Notes: generated from the letters alone by a model not told the origin. Positions 44,969-54,105 are shown, counted from the stretch's first letter. The stretch is DNA of 64,000 nt from JAMXLO01 sp963726125 (GCA_963726125.1 CAVSBG010000009.1:248001-312000), one strand, 5' to 3'. Program-made: numbers and translations.

Positions 44969-47431
44969 CTACCTTAATGTGGCGCCGGTCGCTTTGGTTA
45001 CGGCCGCAACGATCTTCTGGCTGGCGGCCTCGATTTCCGCCTCGGTCAGCGTGTGGTCGCGCGGCTGGAATGTGACCTCGATCGCCAGTGATTGCTTACC
45101 CGTGGGCAGCCGATCGCCCTGATACAGATCGAACAGCGACACGGCCGTGATGAGCGAGCGGTCAGCGCCTCGGGCGGCACGCAGCACGGCATCCGCCGTC
45201 ACTGACGTATCGACCAGGAACGCGAAGTCGCGACGGATCGGCTGGAACGCCGGTAGTTCCAGCGGTGCCTTGCGGCGACGCTTCGGCTCCGCAACGGCAT
45301 CGAGGTTGAGCTGGAACGCGACCACCGGCCCCGCCAGGTCCAGCGCAGCCAGCACGCGCGGGTGCAATTCTCCGAAGCTGCCCAGCACGACCTTCGGCCC
45401 GTTCCGCACCATGGCGGAGCGGCCGGGATGATAGAAGCCGGGCGCATCCTGCGTCAGGGTCAGCGCTTCCAACGGCACGCCGATAGCGGACATGACCGCC
45501 CACATATCGGCCTTGGCGTCCATCACATCCAGCGGCCGTGCCGCAGCGAGCCAGTTGCGTGGCGTGGCGCCGGCGCGCAGTCCGGCGGCGATCCAGCGCT
45601 GCTTCTCGTCGGCGTCGAGGGCGAACTCCGGGCCAATCTCGAACAGCGCAACATCGGGATAGCCGCGCGCGGCATTGCGTCCGGCCGCCAGCGCCAACGT
45701 GGCGAGCGGCGTCGGACGAAGCTGGTCCAGGTCCGCAGCGATCGGATTGGTCAGGCGCAACGCCTCAGGCGTGTCACCGAACAACGCCGCATCGGATTGC
45801 GCCATGAAGCTGAAGGTAACGCACTCGGCGAGGCCCTGGGCGGCGAGGAAGCGGCGGGCGAGTTCAGCGCGCACCTGCTTCGCTGTCAGCGTCGCGACGG
45901 GTACCGGCGAGGCACGCGGCAACGACACCGGCGGCACCGCGTCGAGGCCGCGCAGGCGTAGCACTTCCTCCACAAGGTCGCATTCCGGTTCGATCTCGGC
46001 GCAACCTTCGGCTGCCTTCGCGGCAATTACGGGATCGAGTGTTTCCGCCTGCTCCAGCATGATCGGTGCAGCGACATCGTTGCGCCACGACGGCACCGCG
46101 ACACTGACGCGCGTTGCGTCACGGCTCTGCATCGTGAAGCCAAGTCGCTGCAGCGACGCGACCGCTTCATCCGGCAATATATCGGAGCCGCCGAGGCCTG
46201 CGATACGTTCGAACCGCAACGTGGCCGTGCGCTGCCAGGCTGGCGGCTTGCCGGCTTCGGTGACCTCGCCGGGTTCGCCGCCGCAGAGTTCCAGCACCAT
46301 TGCGGTGGCGGCTTCCACGGCGTCGGGCATCAGTGCGGGATCGATGCCGCGCTCGAAGCGCTGGCGTGCGTCGGACACAATCTGGTGGCGGCGCCCCGTG
46401 AGCGCGACGCGGATCGGGTCGAACAGCGCGCACTCGATGAAAACAGAGGTGGTGGTCTCGTCGCAGCCGGTTGCCTCGCCGCCCATCACGCCGGCCATCG
46501 ATTGCACGCCGGCGGCGTCGGCGATGGCGCAGTCATCGGCGGTGACCGTGTAGTCACGGCCATTCAGCGCACGGAAGCTTTCGCCACGGCCTGGCCGGAG
46601 GGTCAGCGTGTCGCCGGTCAGTTTCGCCACGTCGAACACGTGCAGCGGGCGGCCAAGATCGATGGTGAAGAAATTGGTGACATCGACCAGCGCGTTGATC
46701 GGACGCAGGCCGATAGAGAGCAGCCGATCCTGCAGCCATTGCGGGCTGGGGCCGTTGCGCAGGTTGCGGATGGTGCGGCCGAGCACCCAGGGGCAGAATT
46801 CGGGCCAGTCGATCTGCCAGTGTGGGCCGCCGCGGAACGCAGGTTCCAGCCGCTTGGGTTGCCAGAGTTTCAGGGTGCCGATACCGGCGGCGGCCAGATC
46901 GCGCGCGACACCGCGGACCGAGAAGCAGTCGCCACGGTTCGGTGTGACGCTGACGTCGATCACCGGATCGTTCAGACCCGCCCACTCCGCATAGACCGCG
47001 CCCACCGGCGCGTCATCCGGCAGATCAACGATGCCGGCGTGTTCGTCGCTGATGCCGAGTTCACGTTCGGACAGCAGCATGCCCGCGCTGCGCACACCGC
47101 GGATTTCGCCGACCTTCAACGTGATGCCGGTGCCTGGGATGAACGTGCCGGGCGACGCGAACACGCCCTTCATGCCGGTGCGGGCATTCGGCGCACCGCA
47201 TACGACGGTGGCGGTGCCGGCTCCAGTATCCAACGTGCATACTCGCAACCTGTCGGCATTGGGGTGCTGCACCGCCTCGATGACACGGGCGATGCGGAAC
47301 GGGGCGAGCGCGGCGCCGCGGTCAACCACGTCTTCCAACTCGAGCCCGATACGGGTGAGCGTGTCGGTGATCTCGCTCAGTCCGGCCTCGGTGTCGAGAT
47401 GCGTCTTGAGCCAGGAGAGGGTGAATTTCAT
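44969..47431 (-). CDS. pheT: Phenylalanyl-tRNA synthetase beta subunit
   Basis: An 820-residue subunit of the alpha2-beta2 enzyme that charges tRNA-Phe. The domains appear in order: N-terminal MKFTLSWLKTHLDTEAGLSE, an EMAP/tRNA-binding domain (FRIARVIEAVQHPNADRLRV), B3/4 editing and B5 domains, and a catalytic-like domain (AECVTFSFMAQSDAALFGDT). A C-terminal FDX-ACB anticodon-binding domain (LPAFQPIRRDFAFLVDTSVT) ends the protein. ATG at 47431 starts the normal N-terminus; a longer reading runs into the C/G-tract repeat. It follows pheS after a 104-bp gap containing that repeat. Confidence 0.95.
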   Translation of the reverse strand: MKFTLSWLKTHLDTEAGLSEITDTLTRIGLELEDVVDRGAALAPFRIARVIEAVQHPNADRLRVCTLDTGAGTATVVCGAPNARTGMKGVFASPGTFIPGTGITLKVGEIRGVRSAGMLLSERELGISDEHAGIVDLPDDAPVGAVYAEWAGLNDPVIDVSVTPNRGDCFSVRGVARDLAAAGIGTLKLWQPKRLEPAFRGGPHWQIDWPEFCPWVLGRTIRNLRNGPSPQWLQDRLLSIGLRPINALVDVTNFFTIDLGRPLHVFDVAKLTGDTLTLRPGRGESFRALNGRDYTVTADDCAIADAAGVQSMAGVMGGEATGCDETTTSVFIECALFDPIRVALTGRRHQIVSDARQRFERGIDPALMPDAVEAATAMVLELCGGEPGEVTEAGKPPAWQRTATLRFERIAGLGGSDILPDEAVASLQRLGFTMQSRDATRVSVAVPSWRNDVAAPIMLEQAETLDPVIAAKAAEGCAEIEPECDLVEEVLRLRGLDAVPPVSLPRASPVPVATLTAKQVRAELARRFLAAQGLAECVTFSFMAQSDAALFGDTPEALRLTNPIAADLDQLRPTPLATLALAAGRNAARGYPDVALFEIGPEFALDADEKQRWIAAGLRAGATPRNWLAAARPLDVMDAKADMWAVMSAIGVPLEALTLTQDAPGFYHPGRSAMVRNGPKVVLGSFGELHPRVLAALDLAGPVVAFQLNLDAVAEPKRRRKAPLELPAFQPIRRDFAFLVDTSVTADAVLRAARGADRSLITAVSLFDLYQGDRLPTGKQSLAIEVTFQPRDHTLTEAEIEAASQKIVAAVTKATGATLR

Positions 47432-47442
47432 GCCAGTACCTT

Positions 47443-47480
47443 CCCCCTCCCCTTGCGGGAGGGGGCCAGGGGGAGGGGGG
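47443..47480. repeat. Dispersed C/G-tract hairpin repeat
   Basis: A CCCCCTCCCCTTGCGGGAGG copy followed by GGGCCAGGGGGAGGGG, in the gap between pheS and pheT. It can fold as a C-tract/G-tract hairpin and may modulate read-through into pheT. It has the same core as the copies at 25903, 48632 and 57351. Confidence 0.75.
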
Positions 47481-47535
47481 CCGGCCCCCGCTCCCGTGAC
47501 GCGAGGAGAAGCCCCACGGCTCGCTTGCGACTTCA

Positions 47536-48603
47536 CTACACCCCCTCGTGCAGCATGGTCGGCGCGAGCGGGTTGAAGCCGTAATGGCGCAGCCAGCGGA
47601 TGTCAGACTCGAAGAACGGCCGCAGGTCGGTCATGCCGTGCTTCAGCATGGCGACGCGCTCGACGCCCATGCCCCACGCAAAGCCCTGCCACTCGCGCGG
47701 GTCGATGCCGCAGTTGGCGAGCACGCGCGGATGCACCATCCCGCTGCCGAGAATCTCCAGCCAGTCGCCACCCTTGCCCAGCTCGCCGGTGCGGCGATTC
47801 CATCCGATATCCACCTCCATCGAGGGTTCGGTGAACGGAAAGTAACTGGAACGGAAGCGCACCGGCAGGTCGGCGATGCCGAAAAACGTGCGCAGGAAGT
47901 CGATCAGCGCGCCCTTCAGGTGCCCGAGCGTCAGGTCGCGGTCGAGGATCAGCCCCTCGCACTGGTGGAACATCGGCGAGTGCGTAGCGTCGTGGTCGGC
48001 ACGGTAAGTGCGGCCGATGACAATGACCCGGATGGGCGGCCGGCGGGCGAGCATGGTGCGGATCTGCACCGGCGAGGTCTGCGTGCGCAGCACCGGCGGC
48101 GGCAGGTTGCCCTGGGCCGGCAAGTAGAACGTATCGTGGTCGGCGCGCGCTGGGTGATGCGCCGGAATGTTCAGCGCCCCGAAATTCAGCCAATCCGATT
48201 CCACGTCGGGACCTTCGGCGATCTCGCAGCCCATGGCGCCGAAGATGGCAGCGATCTCCTCCATGGTGCGGCTGATCGGGTGGATCAGGCCAGTCTCACG
48301 CGGACGCGGCGGCAGCGTCGGGTCGAGGCGTTCGGCGGTCAGCCGGGCGTCGAGGTCCGCGGTTTCCAGCGCAACGCGGCGGGCTTCGATAAGGCCAGTG
48401 AGCGCGTCCTTAAGCTGGTTGAGCGCCGCGCCCCGTTCCCGTCGCTGATCCGGCGGCGCCTTGCCGAGATCGCGCAGCAACGCCGTCAGGCGGCCGTTGC
48501 GGCCAAGGGTGGCGACGCGGACGGCATCCCACGCGCGCAGGTCGCCGGCTGCGGCCAGTGCGGCCTCAGTCTCAGAGTGCAGGGCGGAGAGATCGTCTGT
48601 CAT
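47536..48603 (-). CDS. pheS: Phenylalanyl-tRNA synthetase alpha subunit
   Basis: A 355-residue catalytic subunit. The N-terminal helical tRNA-binding arm begins MTDDLSALHSETEAALAAAG. The class II catalytic core contains RPRETGLIHPISRTMEEIAA, the motif 2 region FHQCEGLILDRDLTLGHLKG and the motif 3-like GMGVERVAMLKHGMTDLRPF. ATG at 48603 gives the normal start; upstream in-frame sequence is repeat-derived. It lies downstream of rplT, the usual rpmI-rplT-pheS-pheT order. Confidence 0.95.
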   Translation of the reverse strand: MTDDLSALHSETEAALAAAGDLRAWDAVRVATLGRNGRLTALLRDLGKAPPDQRRERGAALNQLKDALTGLIEARRVALETADLDARLTAERLDPTLPPRPRETGLIHPISRTMEEIAAIFGAMGCEIAEGPDVESDWLNFGALNIPAHHPARADHDTFYLPAQGNLPPPVLRTQTSPVQIRTMLARRPPIRVIVIGRTYRADHDATHSPMFHQCEGLILDRDLTLGHLKGALIDFLRTFFGIADLPVRFRSSYFPFTEPSMEVDIGWNRRTGELGKGGDWLEILGSGMVHPRVLANCGIDPREWQGFAWGMGVERVAMLKHGMTDLRPFFESDIRWLRHYGFNPLAPTMLHEGV

Positions 48604-48631
48604 TGATGCCCGTAGCGGCGAGGAGGCGATG

Positions 48632-48671
48632 CCCTCCCCCTCCCCTTGCGGGAGGGGGTTGGGGGAGGGGG
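48632..48671. repeat. Dispersed C/G-tract hairpin repeat
   Basis: CCCTCCCCCTCCCCTTGCGG followed by GAGGGGGTTGGGGGAGGGGG, located between rplT and pheS. It is a fifth locus of the same element family and could act as an attenuating hairpin between the ribosomal-protein genes and pheST. Confidence 0.75.
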
Positions 48672-48717
48672 AACCTCCAGGTTGGCCAACGCCCCCATCG
48701 CGCGGAGGCATGCTTCG

Positions 48718-49071
48718 TCAGAGTGCGGCCTGCACCTTCTTGACGATCTCCGCGAAGCTCGCGGCATCGTCATAGGCGATGGCGGCCAGCACCTTCCGGT
48801 CGATCTCGATCCCCGCCTTCTTCAGCCCGTCGATAAATCGGCTGTATGTAAGACCGTGCTCGCGCACCGCCGCGTTGATCCGCTGGATCCACAAGCCCCG
48901 GAAGTCGCGCTTTTTGTTGCGCCGATCGCGGTAGGCGTATTGCAGCGACTTCTCCAGCCGCTCCCGCGCCGCGCGATAGGTGGTGGAGGTGCGGCCGCGG
49001 AAGCCCTTCGACTGCTCGAGGACCTTCTTGTGCCGTGCGTGGGTGGTAGTGCCCCGTTTGACGCGTGCCAT
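48718..49071 (-). CDS. rplT: 50S ribosomal protein L20
   Basis: A 117-residue basic protein, complete: MARVKRGTTTHARHKKVLEQ, FRGLWIQRINAAVREHGLTY and SRFIDGLKKAGIEIDRKVLA are the L20 signatures. L20 binds 23S rRNA early in 50S assembly and can repress its own operon. It begins 12 bp after the rpmI stop. Confidence 0.97.
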   Translation of the reverse strand: MARVKRGTTTHARHKKVLEQSKGFRGRTSTTYRAARERLEKSLQYAYRDRRNKKRDFRGLWIQRINAAVREHGLTYSRFIDGLKKAGIEIDRKVLAAIAYDDAASFAEIVKKVQAAL

Positions 49072-49083
49072 ATGCTTTCTCCC

Positions 49084-49287
49084 TCAACCCAGCCCGTACG
49101 GCGCCCACTGCTTCACAGTGCGGGCGTCCATGTCCGTCAGCGTCTGCATCCGGCGGTTGCTGCGTTTGGATTTCTGGGTTCGGGCGGAGAGCATGTGGCG
49201 TTTCATGCCGGGACCAGCCTTCACCTTGCCGGTCGCCGTGATCTTGAATCGCTTCTTGACCGACGACTTGGTCTTCATCTTGGGCAT
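49084..49287 (-). CDS. rpmI: 50S ribosomal protein L35
   Basis: A 67-residue protein: MPKMKTKSSVKKRFKITATG, then KAGPGMKRHMLSARTQKSKR and a conserved C-terminus. AGGAGA precedes the ATG. infC, often immediately upstream in other bacteria, is absent here; an 81-bp leader separates L35 from a PIN toxin gene. Confidence 0.97.
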   Translation of the reverse strand: MPKMKTKSSVKKRFKITATGKVKAGPGMKRHMLSARTQKSKRSNRRMQTLTDMDARTVKQWAPYGLG

Positions 49288-49368
49288 TTGGGTCTCCTCT
49301 GGTCTGGGAGCCTGCTGGTCCTCGGGTCAGGCCCGGGGATTTGGCAGGCAATCGCGGCCGGGCATGCC

Positions 49369-49932
49369 CTACAGGCCCGGGCGCGCGAGTAAGGGGCGGG
49401 TGTGTAGCCGAGGGGGAGGCGGAAGGGAAGAGGGGCTGGCTGAAAGCTTCCAGCCCGCGCGGAGCCCGTCATGACCTGGGCGCCACGGTGCGCGGCCGTA
49501 TCGTTTCAAGACGGTACTCAACCGACCCTTCACTTCAGACCCGAACTGCTGGAAGTGCCGTAGATTCCAAGTATAAATAGTCTCAGCATTCGCTTTCATC
49601 GCACAAAGCGCCAAGATGCCGTCATACATTGTGCCACCAATAATTCCGGCAGCCGCCAAGTGCTGGATGCCGCTCACGTACTCGGCCGCATCCAACGCCA
49701 CGATCGTCAATCTCTCTTGCAATGTTTCCAGAAACAGCAACGCATCTGCGGGAGTCATACGCTGCTGGCCGGGCATCCGCGTCAGTGACGCGTACACCTC
49801 TGCCAAGCTGTGCGCCGCACAGCCTGCATCAGGTTTACCGAACTCCAGGAAAACTCTCATGCTGGGGTCGTGGTGCTCGTGTTCGCCGTAACACACCGCG
49901 ACGAGAACTGAGGTATCGAAAAAAGCCTTCAG
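49369..49932 (-). CDS. PIN-domain toxin (VapC-like), probable CTG start
   Basis: A 187-residue PIN-domain protein. Its core begins KAFFDTSVLVAVCYGEHEHH (first catalytic Asp), followed by CAAHSLAEVYASLTRMPGQQ (Glu) and GGTMYDGILALCAMKANAET (Asp), then YTWNLRHFQQFG. These are the acidic residues of VapC ribonucleases. No ATG, GTG or TTG lies at the right place; CTG at 49932, overlapping the antitoxin stop as CTGA, gives MKAFFDTSV and is the likely initiator. The 45 residues after the PIN fold are low-complexity and read into the rpmI leader. It is partnered by the AbrB-like antitoxin. Confidence 0.75.
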   Translation of the reverse strand: MKAFFDTSVLVAVCYGEHEHHDPSMRVFLEFGKPDAGCAAHSLAEVYASLTRMPGQQRMTPADALLFLETLQERLTIVALDAAEYVSGIQHLAAAGIIGGTMYDGILALCAMKANAETIYTWNLRHFQQFGSEVKGRLSTVLKRYGRAPWRPGHDGLRAGWKLSASPSSLPPPPRLHTRPLLARPGL

Positions 49933-50204
49933 GTGTTTCCACCCGCGTCGGCGACGTCTCGTTCCTGACGCACCTGCTGCAGCGTCTCGCCGGCTACCCT
50001 GGCGGACAAAGGCTGGCCTGACCGGAATACCCAGACGCCGTGCTCCTTTCGCATGGACCCCGTCGCATGAACGGGACGCAGCGTGATGCAATCGCCTTCG
50101 GACACCAGCGTCAATGCGTCGCCCGCGCTTAGATTGAGCTGTTCCCGAAGTCCCTCGGGGAGCACGATCCGGCCAGCTTCGTCCACTGTGACAGTAGCGT
50201 TCAT
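49929..50204 (-). CDS. AbrB/SpoVT-family antitoxin
   Basis: A 91-residue protein whose first 45 residues form a swapped-hairpin AbrB DNA-binding domain: MNATVTVDEAGRIVLPEGLR and EQLNLSAGDALTLVSEGDCI. The C-terminal half would bind and inhibit the toxin. It overlaps the PIN gene by 4 bases, the usual antitoxin-first arrangement, and probably represses the pair's promoter upstream of 50204. Confidence 0.85.
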   Translation of the reverse strand: MNATVTVDEAGRIVLPEGLREQLNLSAGDALTLVSEGDCITLRPVHATGSMRKEHGVWVFRSGQPLSARVAGETLQQVRQERDVADAGGNT

Positions 50205-50322
50205 GCCATGAAGATAGTCGACACAACCGCGCAGTCCAAGTCTCGCTGAGACCTGATGGCTTCAACCACACAGTCTTATCAAGGCAAAGGAGCCTACCGA
50301 AGCGCCGTCGAATGAAGAGATG

Positions 50323-50350
50323 AAGGGCGCGCCATCCCGGGCGCGCCCTT
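50323..50350 (-). terminator. Terminator hairpin after the NHL gene
   Basis: AAGGGCGCGCC and GGCGCGCCCTT make a perfect 11-bp stem with a 6-base loop. On the minus strand it is followed by CATCTCTTCATTC, a pyrimidine/T-rich tail, and begins 20 bp after the NHL-gene stop, so it should end the DUF1800-DUF1501-NHL transcript. Confidence 0.65.
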
Positions 50351-50370
50351 CCCTCGATACCCAGTCGAAC

Positions 50371-51471
50371 CTACAGATTAGCCTGGAAATCCACGTAGTC
50401 CCGCACCTTCCGATAGACCTGCAGCCGGTTCCGCTGGCTGTCGGCCACGATGATCTCATCGGTCGCCGGATTGAATTCGACCGCCGTCGGGAAGCAGAAC
50501 CGCCACAGCGGCTCCAGATTCCGCACCCGCCGATACGCCTTCATCATGTCCGGGTTGGCATCGACGCTCTGCTGCGCCCACTTCGACATCACCTGTGAGT
50601 TGCCGTACAGGTTGGTCAGTGGCGTGCCATCAGCCTCGAAGATGCAAACCCGATGGTTGCCCCAGTCCGTCACATAGATGTCGCCATCCGGATCCACCGC
50701 CACGTCGGTTGGGTGGTTGAGTATCCCGGCCTTGGGATAGTCGGACTCCGGCAGGCTCGACACGAATGGCCCCAGATACGTCACCGCGAATGCTTTCGGA
50801 TCAGCCGGAACCGTCCCGTACGAGCCGATGCTCATCAGGTGATGCCCCTGTGGCGACAACTTCTGCACCCGGTGGTTCTTCCAGTCCGCGACATAGATGT
50901 TGCCGGCCTTGTCCAGCGTGATCCCCCAAGGCTGGTTGAACTCGCCCGGGCCCGATCCCGCCTTGCCGCACGATGCGACCAGCTTGCCGTCCGGCGAGAA
51001 CACCTGAAGCCGGTTATTGCCGCTGTCCACCACGATGACGTTGCCGTTCTTCTCGACCGCAAGGCCCGCCGGCCGCAGCAGTTCACCATCGCCGCTACCG
51101 GTCTTGCCGAACTTGTACTGGAACTTCCCGTTGGTATCGAACACCGAGATCGTGTTCGTCCACTCATCCGAGCAGTACACATGCCCGTTCTGCCCCACGG
51201 CAACACCAAAGGGCCAGGTCGCCTTGCCGTCGCCTTCGCCGTGCTGGAAGAACTCGGCCACCAGCTCCTCATCGCCAGGACCGCCCATTTTGATGCGGTT
51301 CACTCGCATGCCGAAATTGTTCTCATTGCCGCGGTTGGCGGTGTAGATGTCGCCGTCGTTGCCGAGGCACATCGTCTGCACGTAATTGAATCCCGTGCCC
51401 GTCGCCGCGCCACGCCCAATGGCATGGGTCCAGTCATAGGCCCTGCCGCGCACAACTGTCGTAAGCGCCAT
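50371..51471 (-). CDS. NHL-repeat beta-propeller protein
   Basis: A 366-residue protein made largely of NHL blades, for example GLAVEKNGNVIVVDSGNNRL, GITLDKAGNIYVADWKNHRV, DVAVDPDGDIYVTDWGNHRV and a closing DEIIVADSQRNRLQVYRK. At least five blades are visible. No signal peptide is present. Such six-bladed propellers bind proteins, RNA or small molecules, or act as lyases; no catalytic histidine cluster stands out. It is the last gene of an operon with DUF1501 (74 bp upstream) and DUF1800 proteins. Confidence 0.87.
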   Translation of the reverse strand: MALTTVVRGRAYDWTHAIGRGAATGTGFNYVQTMCLGNDGDIYTANRGNENNFGMRVNRIKMGGPGDEELVAEFFQHGEGDGKATWPFGVAVGQNGHVYCSDEWTNTISVFDTNGKFQYKFGKTGSGDGELLRPAGLAVEKNGNVIVVDSGNNRLQVFSPDGKLVASCGKAGSGPGEFNQPWGITLDKAGNIYVADWKNHRVQKLSPQGHHLMSIGSYGTVPADPKAFAVTYLGPFVSSLPESDYPKAGILNHPTDVAVDPDGDIYVTDWGNHRVCIFEADGTPLTNLYGNSQVMSKWAQQSVDANPDMMKAYRRVRNLEPLWRFCFPTAVEFNPATDEIIVADSQRNRLQVYRKVRDYVDFQANL

Positions 51472-51545
51472 GATTCCCTCCCGTCACATCGCAAGATCGC
51501 GTCCCTCCCGTTCCATGCGAACGGGAGGGGTTAGCCAACGCCAGC

Positions 51546-52682
51546 TCAGTGCAGGAAGGCCGGCTTCTCGTACGTGCCGTTCACGATCGGCGCCGGGTTC
51601 ATGCCCAGCCACTTGTCGAGAATGGTCGAGTAGATGCTGCGGAAGTCCATGTTCGGGTTCAGGTCGCCCTGCACCAGCGCGCGCGCTTCCAGCGACGGGT
51701 ATTCGCCGTAGTGCCCGCCCTTCACCTTGTCGCCCAGCACGAAGGTCGCGCCGGCCGCGCCATGATCGGTGCCCGAGCCATTGTCGCGCACGCGACGCCC
51801 GAACTCCGAGAACATCAGCACGATGACATTGTCAGCCGCATCATGTTCGCGCAGGTCGGCCATAAAGGCTTCCAGCCCTTCGGTGACCTGCGTCCACAGA
51901 CCGGCATGCAGCGGGCTCTGCCCGGCATGCGAGTTGAAGCTGCCATGATCACAGTAAAACACCCGAGTGCCGAGACCCGCGAGATGCACCTGCGCAATGC
52001 CACGCAGCTTCTGCGCGATCGTAGAGTTCGGATACTGCACGCTGGACTTGTACAGCCCAGGCGCCACCTTCAGGATATCGGCACCTTTCAGCCCGTCGAG
52101 GCCGGTGGTGCCGAGGTACTCCATCACCCCGCTGCCCTCGATCGGTTGATACATGTGCGAGAAGGTTTCCAGCACCTTCAGCCTCTGCGCCTGATCGCGG
52201 ATGGTCGGCAGGAACCCGTACTGCTCCAGCGGTCCGGCCACACACGCCACCGGCACGCCGGGAACCGCCAACGCGCGGAACAGGCACGGCCCAAAGCTGA
52301 CCGCCGTGACGACGTTCTCCTTCTTCGGATCGAACTCGCGCACCACGCGCCCCAGCCAGCCCTCGGTTCCGACCTTGTCGGCCTCGCAGGTGTGCCAGAT
52401 GTCCATGGAGCGGAAGTGCGAGCGCGGCGAATCCAGGTAGCCGACGCCATGCATGATCGCCAGCTTGTCGTCGTCCCAGAACTTCTTCAGCGGCGCCATG
52501 TACTGCGGAATCGCATGCGCCTGGTCGAGCGTGATCATGTCGCTATCGGCGATGCCGACCGCCTTGCGATTGTCGCGATACAGACCGTTGTTGTACGGGA
52601 TTATCGTGTTCAGGTAGTCGTTGCCGCCCGTGAGCTGCAGGACAACCAGCACGGGATCCTTCTGTGCTTGCGTTGCTGACAT
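51546..52682 (-). CDS. DUF1501 family protein
   Basis: A 378-residue DUF1501 protein, related to the alkaline-phosphatase/sulfatase fold. Recognisable parts are VLVVLQLTGGNDYLNTIIPY, YLDSPRSHFRSMDIWHTCEA, FYCDHGSFNSHAGQSPLHAG and MFSEFGRRVRDNGSGTDHGA, with conserved Asp/His residues. Most DUF1501 proteins have a Tat signal; this one begins directly at MSATQAQKD without one, so it may remain cytoplasmic. It is 19 bp downstream of the DUF1800 gene; the two families co-occur widely but have no established reaction. Confidence 0.88.
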   Translation of the reverse strand: MSATQAQKDPVLVVLQLTGGNDYLNTIIPYNNGLYRDNRKAVGIADSDMITLDQAHAIPQYMAPLKKFWDDDKLAIMHGVGYLDSPRSHFRSMDIWHTCEADKVGTEGWLGRVVREFDPKKENVVTAVSFGPCLFRALAVPGVPVACVAGPLEQYGFLPTIRDQAQRLKVLETFSHMYQPIEGSGVMEYLGTTGLDGLKGADILKVAPGLYKSSVQYPNSTIAQKLRGIAQVHLAGLGTRVFYCDHGSFNSHAGQSPLHAGLWTQVTEGLEAFMADLREHDAADNVIVLMFSEFGRRVRDNGSGTDHGAAGATFVLGDKVKGGHYGEYPSLEARALVQGDLNPNMDFRSIYSTILDKWLGMNPAPIVNGTYEKPAFLH

Positions 52683-52701
52683 TTCGTAGTTCCTCCTGAT
52701 C

Positions 52702-54105
52702 TCAACCGAATTGATATTCGCGGGTCGCCGCGATGAGCTGCAGCATCTCGGCGGCGCGCCGCGAGGCGTTCTGAGCACCCGCGCCATCCCAGGTGATCTC
52801 ACCCCATTGCTTCGCCGCCTCGGTCAGCTCCTTCTTGGTGCCGTCGCCGACCTCGATCGGGCCCATCAGATCGAGGCAGTTGGTGACAAGCTGCTCCGGT
52901 GTCTTGGTTCCCTGGGTCTTCAGGCGGTTGATGATCGCCTGCACGCCCGGCAGGTCCGGGTTGCCGATCTGGGAAGCGACGAAGTTGATGCGTGACATCA
53001 AGGAGCCGCTGTTGATCCACTCCTTGCCGGTGTGCCAGCCCTCGACCGACGGCGGGTTCAGCAGGTCTTGGCCCATGTAGGATGGCTGCATCGACAGCTC
53101 ACCATAACCTGGCTTCGGCAGTTCGTAGCCGCCGACCAGACGCAACGTGCCGACGACCACTTCGGCCGGCGACTTCAGGTGCTGGTAGCGCGCCTTCTTG
53201 AAGAAGTCCGAGGTGAACAGCGCCTTCAGCACCGGCTTCATCTCGCAGTTGTTCTCTTGGAACACCTTCATCAGCATAGCGACCGCCGCCGGGTCACGCG
53301 GCTCTTCGATCGACCACGCAGGCACCTGCGGTTCATCGGCGACGAAGAAATTGTACAGATGCCGGCAGATGAACTTCGCACACGCTGGCTGCTGCACGAT
53401 GATGTCGATGATGTCCTCACCATTCAGGTTGCCCTTGTGGCCAAGGAACGTCTTCTCGCCGTCATCGTGGTCTTCCGCGCGATACTCGAACTTCCACGGG
53501 AAGCGGCCGTATGGCAGGCGAGGTAGCTTGGTCTCGAACGTCCAGCCGGTGAACGCGCGTGATGCCTCGCGCACATCCACTTCGGTGTAGTTCCCCGCGC
53601 CGAGGCTGAACAGTTCCAGCAGCTCACGGCCCCAGTTCTCGTTCACCGCGGTCCCGTGGTTCTGGTTGTTGTCCAGCCAGAACAGCATCGTCGGGTTCTT
53701 CGCGATCATCAGCAGCAGGTCGCGATAATTGCCCATGCCGTGCTTGCGGAACATGTCGATCTGTTCCAGCAACTGGTCGTAGTTGTCGACCTTCGAATTG
53801 CCGGTTGCGAACACGCTATGCCAGAACAGCGCCATCTTCTCTTCCAGCGGGCGCTGCGAGTTCACCAGGTAATACATGTAGTTGACGTTGCCCATCGGCG
53901 GCTGTCCGCCGGGCAGCAGCGCCGCGGGCTGATGCCGCAGCAGCACATACGGATCGACGGGCGGCTGCGAATCCGGGTTCAGCAGTTCCGCGACGGTCGC
54001 GTCGTAGCCTTTCGCCGCGCGCGTCTCGAGTTCGTCGCGGCTGGCGCCGAAACCCGCGCGCCGCATCAGATGGGCCATCAATGCTATGTCGTCATGCTTT
54101 GCCAT
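52702..54105 (-). CDS. DUF1800 family protein
   Basis: A 467-residue DUF1800 protein. Landmarks are LMRRAGFGASRDELETRAAK, EKMALFWHSVFATGNSKVDN, NENWGRELLELFSLGAGNYT, EASRAFTGWTFE and PPSVEGWHTGKEWINSGSLM. The His and Asp/Glu residues in FWHS, NENWGREL and GW are the conserved set. No signal peptide is seen, matching its partner DUF1501. It is the promoter-proximal gene of the three-gene operon. Its biochemical role is unknown. Confidence 0.88.
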   Translation of the reverse strand: MAKHDDIALMAHLMRRAGFGASRDELETRAAKGYDATVAELLNPDSQPPVDPYVLLRHQPAALLPGGQPPMGNVNYMYYLVNSQRPLEEKMALFWHSVFATGNSKVDNYDQLLEQIDMFRKHGMGNYRDLLLMIAKNPTMLFWLDNNQNHGTAVNENWGRELLELFSLGAGNYTEVDVREASRAFTGWTFETKLPRLPYGRFPWKFEYRAEDHDDGEKTFLGHKGNLNGEDIIDIIVQQPACAKFICRHLYNFFVADEPQVPAWSIEEPRDPAAVAMLMKVFQENNCEMKPVLKALFTSDFFKKARYQHLKSPAEVVVGTLRLVGGYELPKPGYGELSMQPSYMGQDLLNPPSVEGWHTGKEWINSGSLMSRINFVASQIGNPDLPGVQAIINRLKTQGTKTPEQLVTNCLDLMGPIEVGDGTKKELTEAAKQWGEITWDGAGAQNASRRAAEMLQLIAATREYQFG

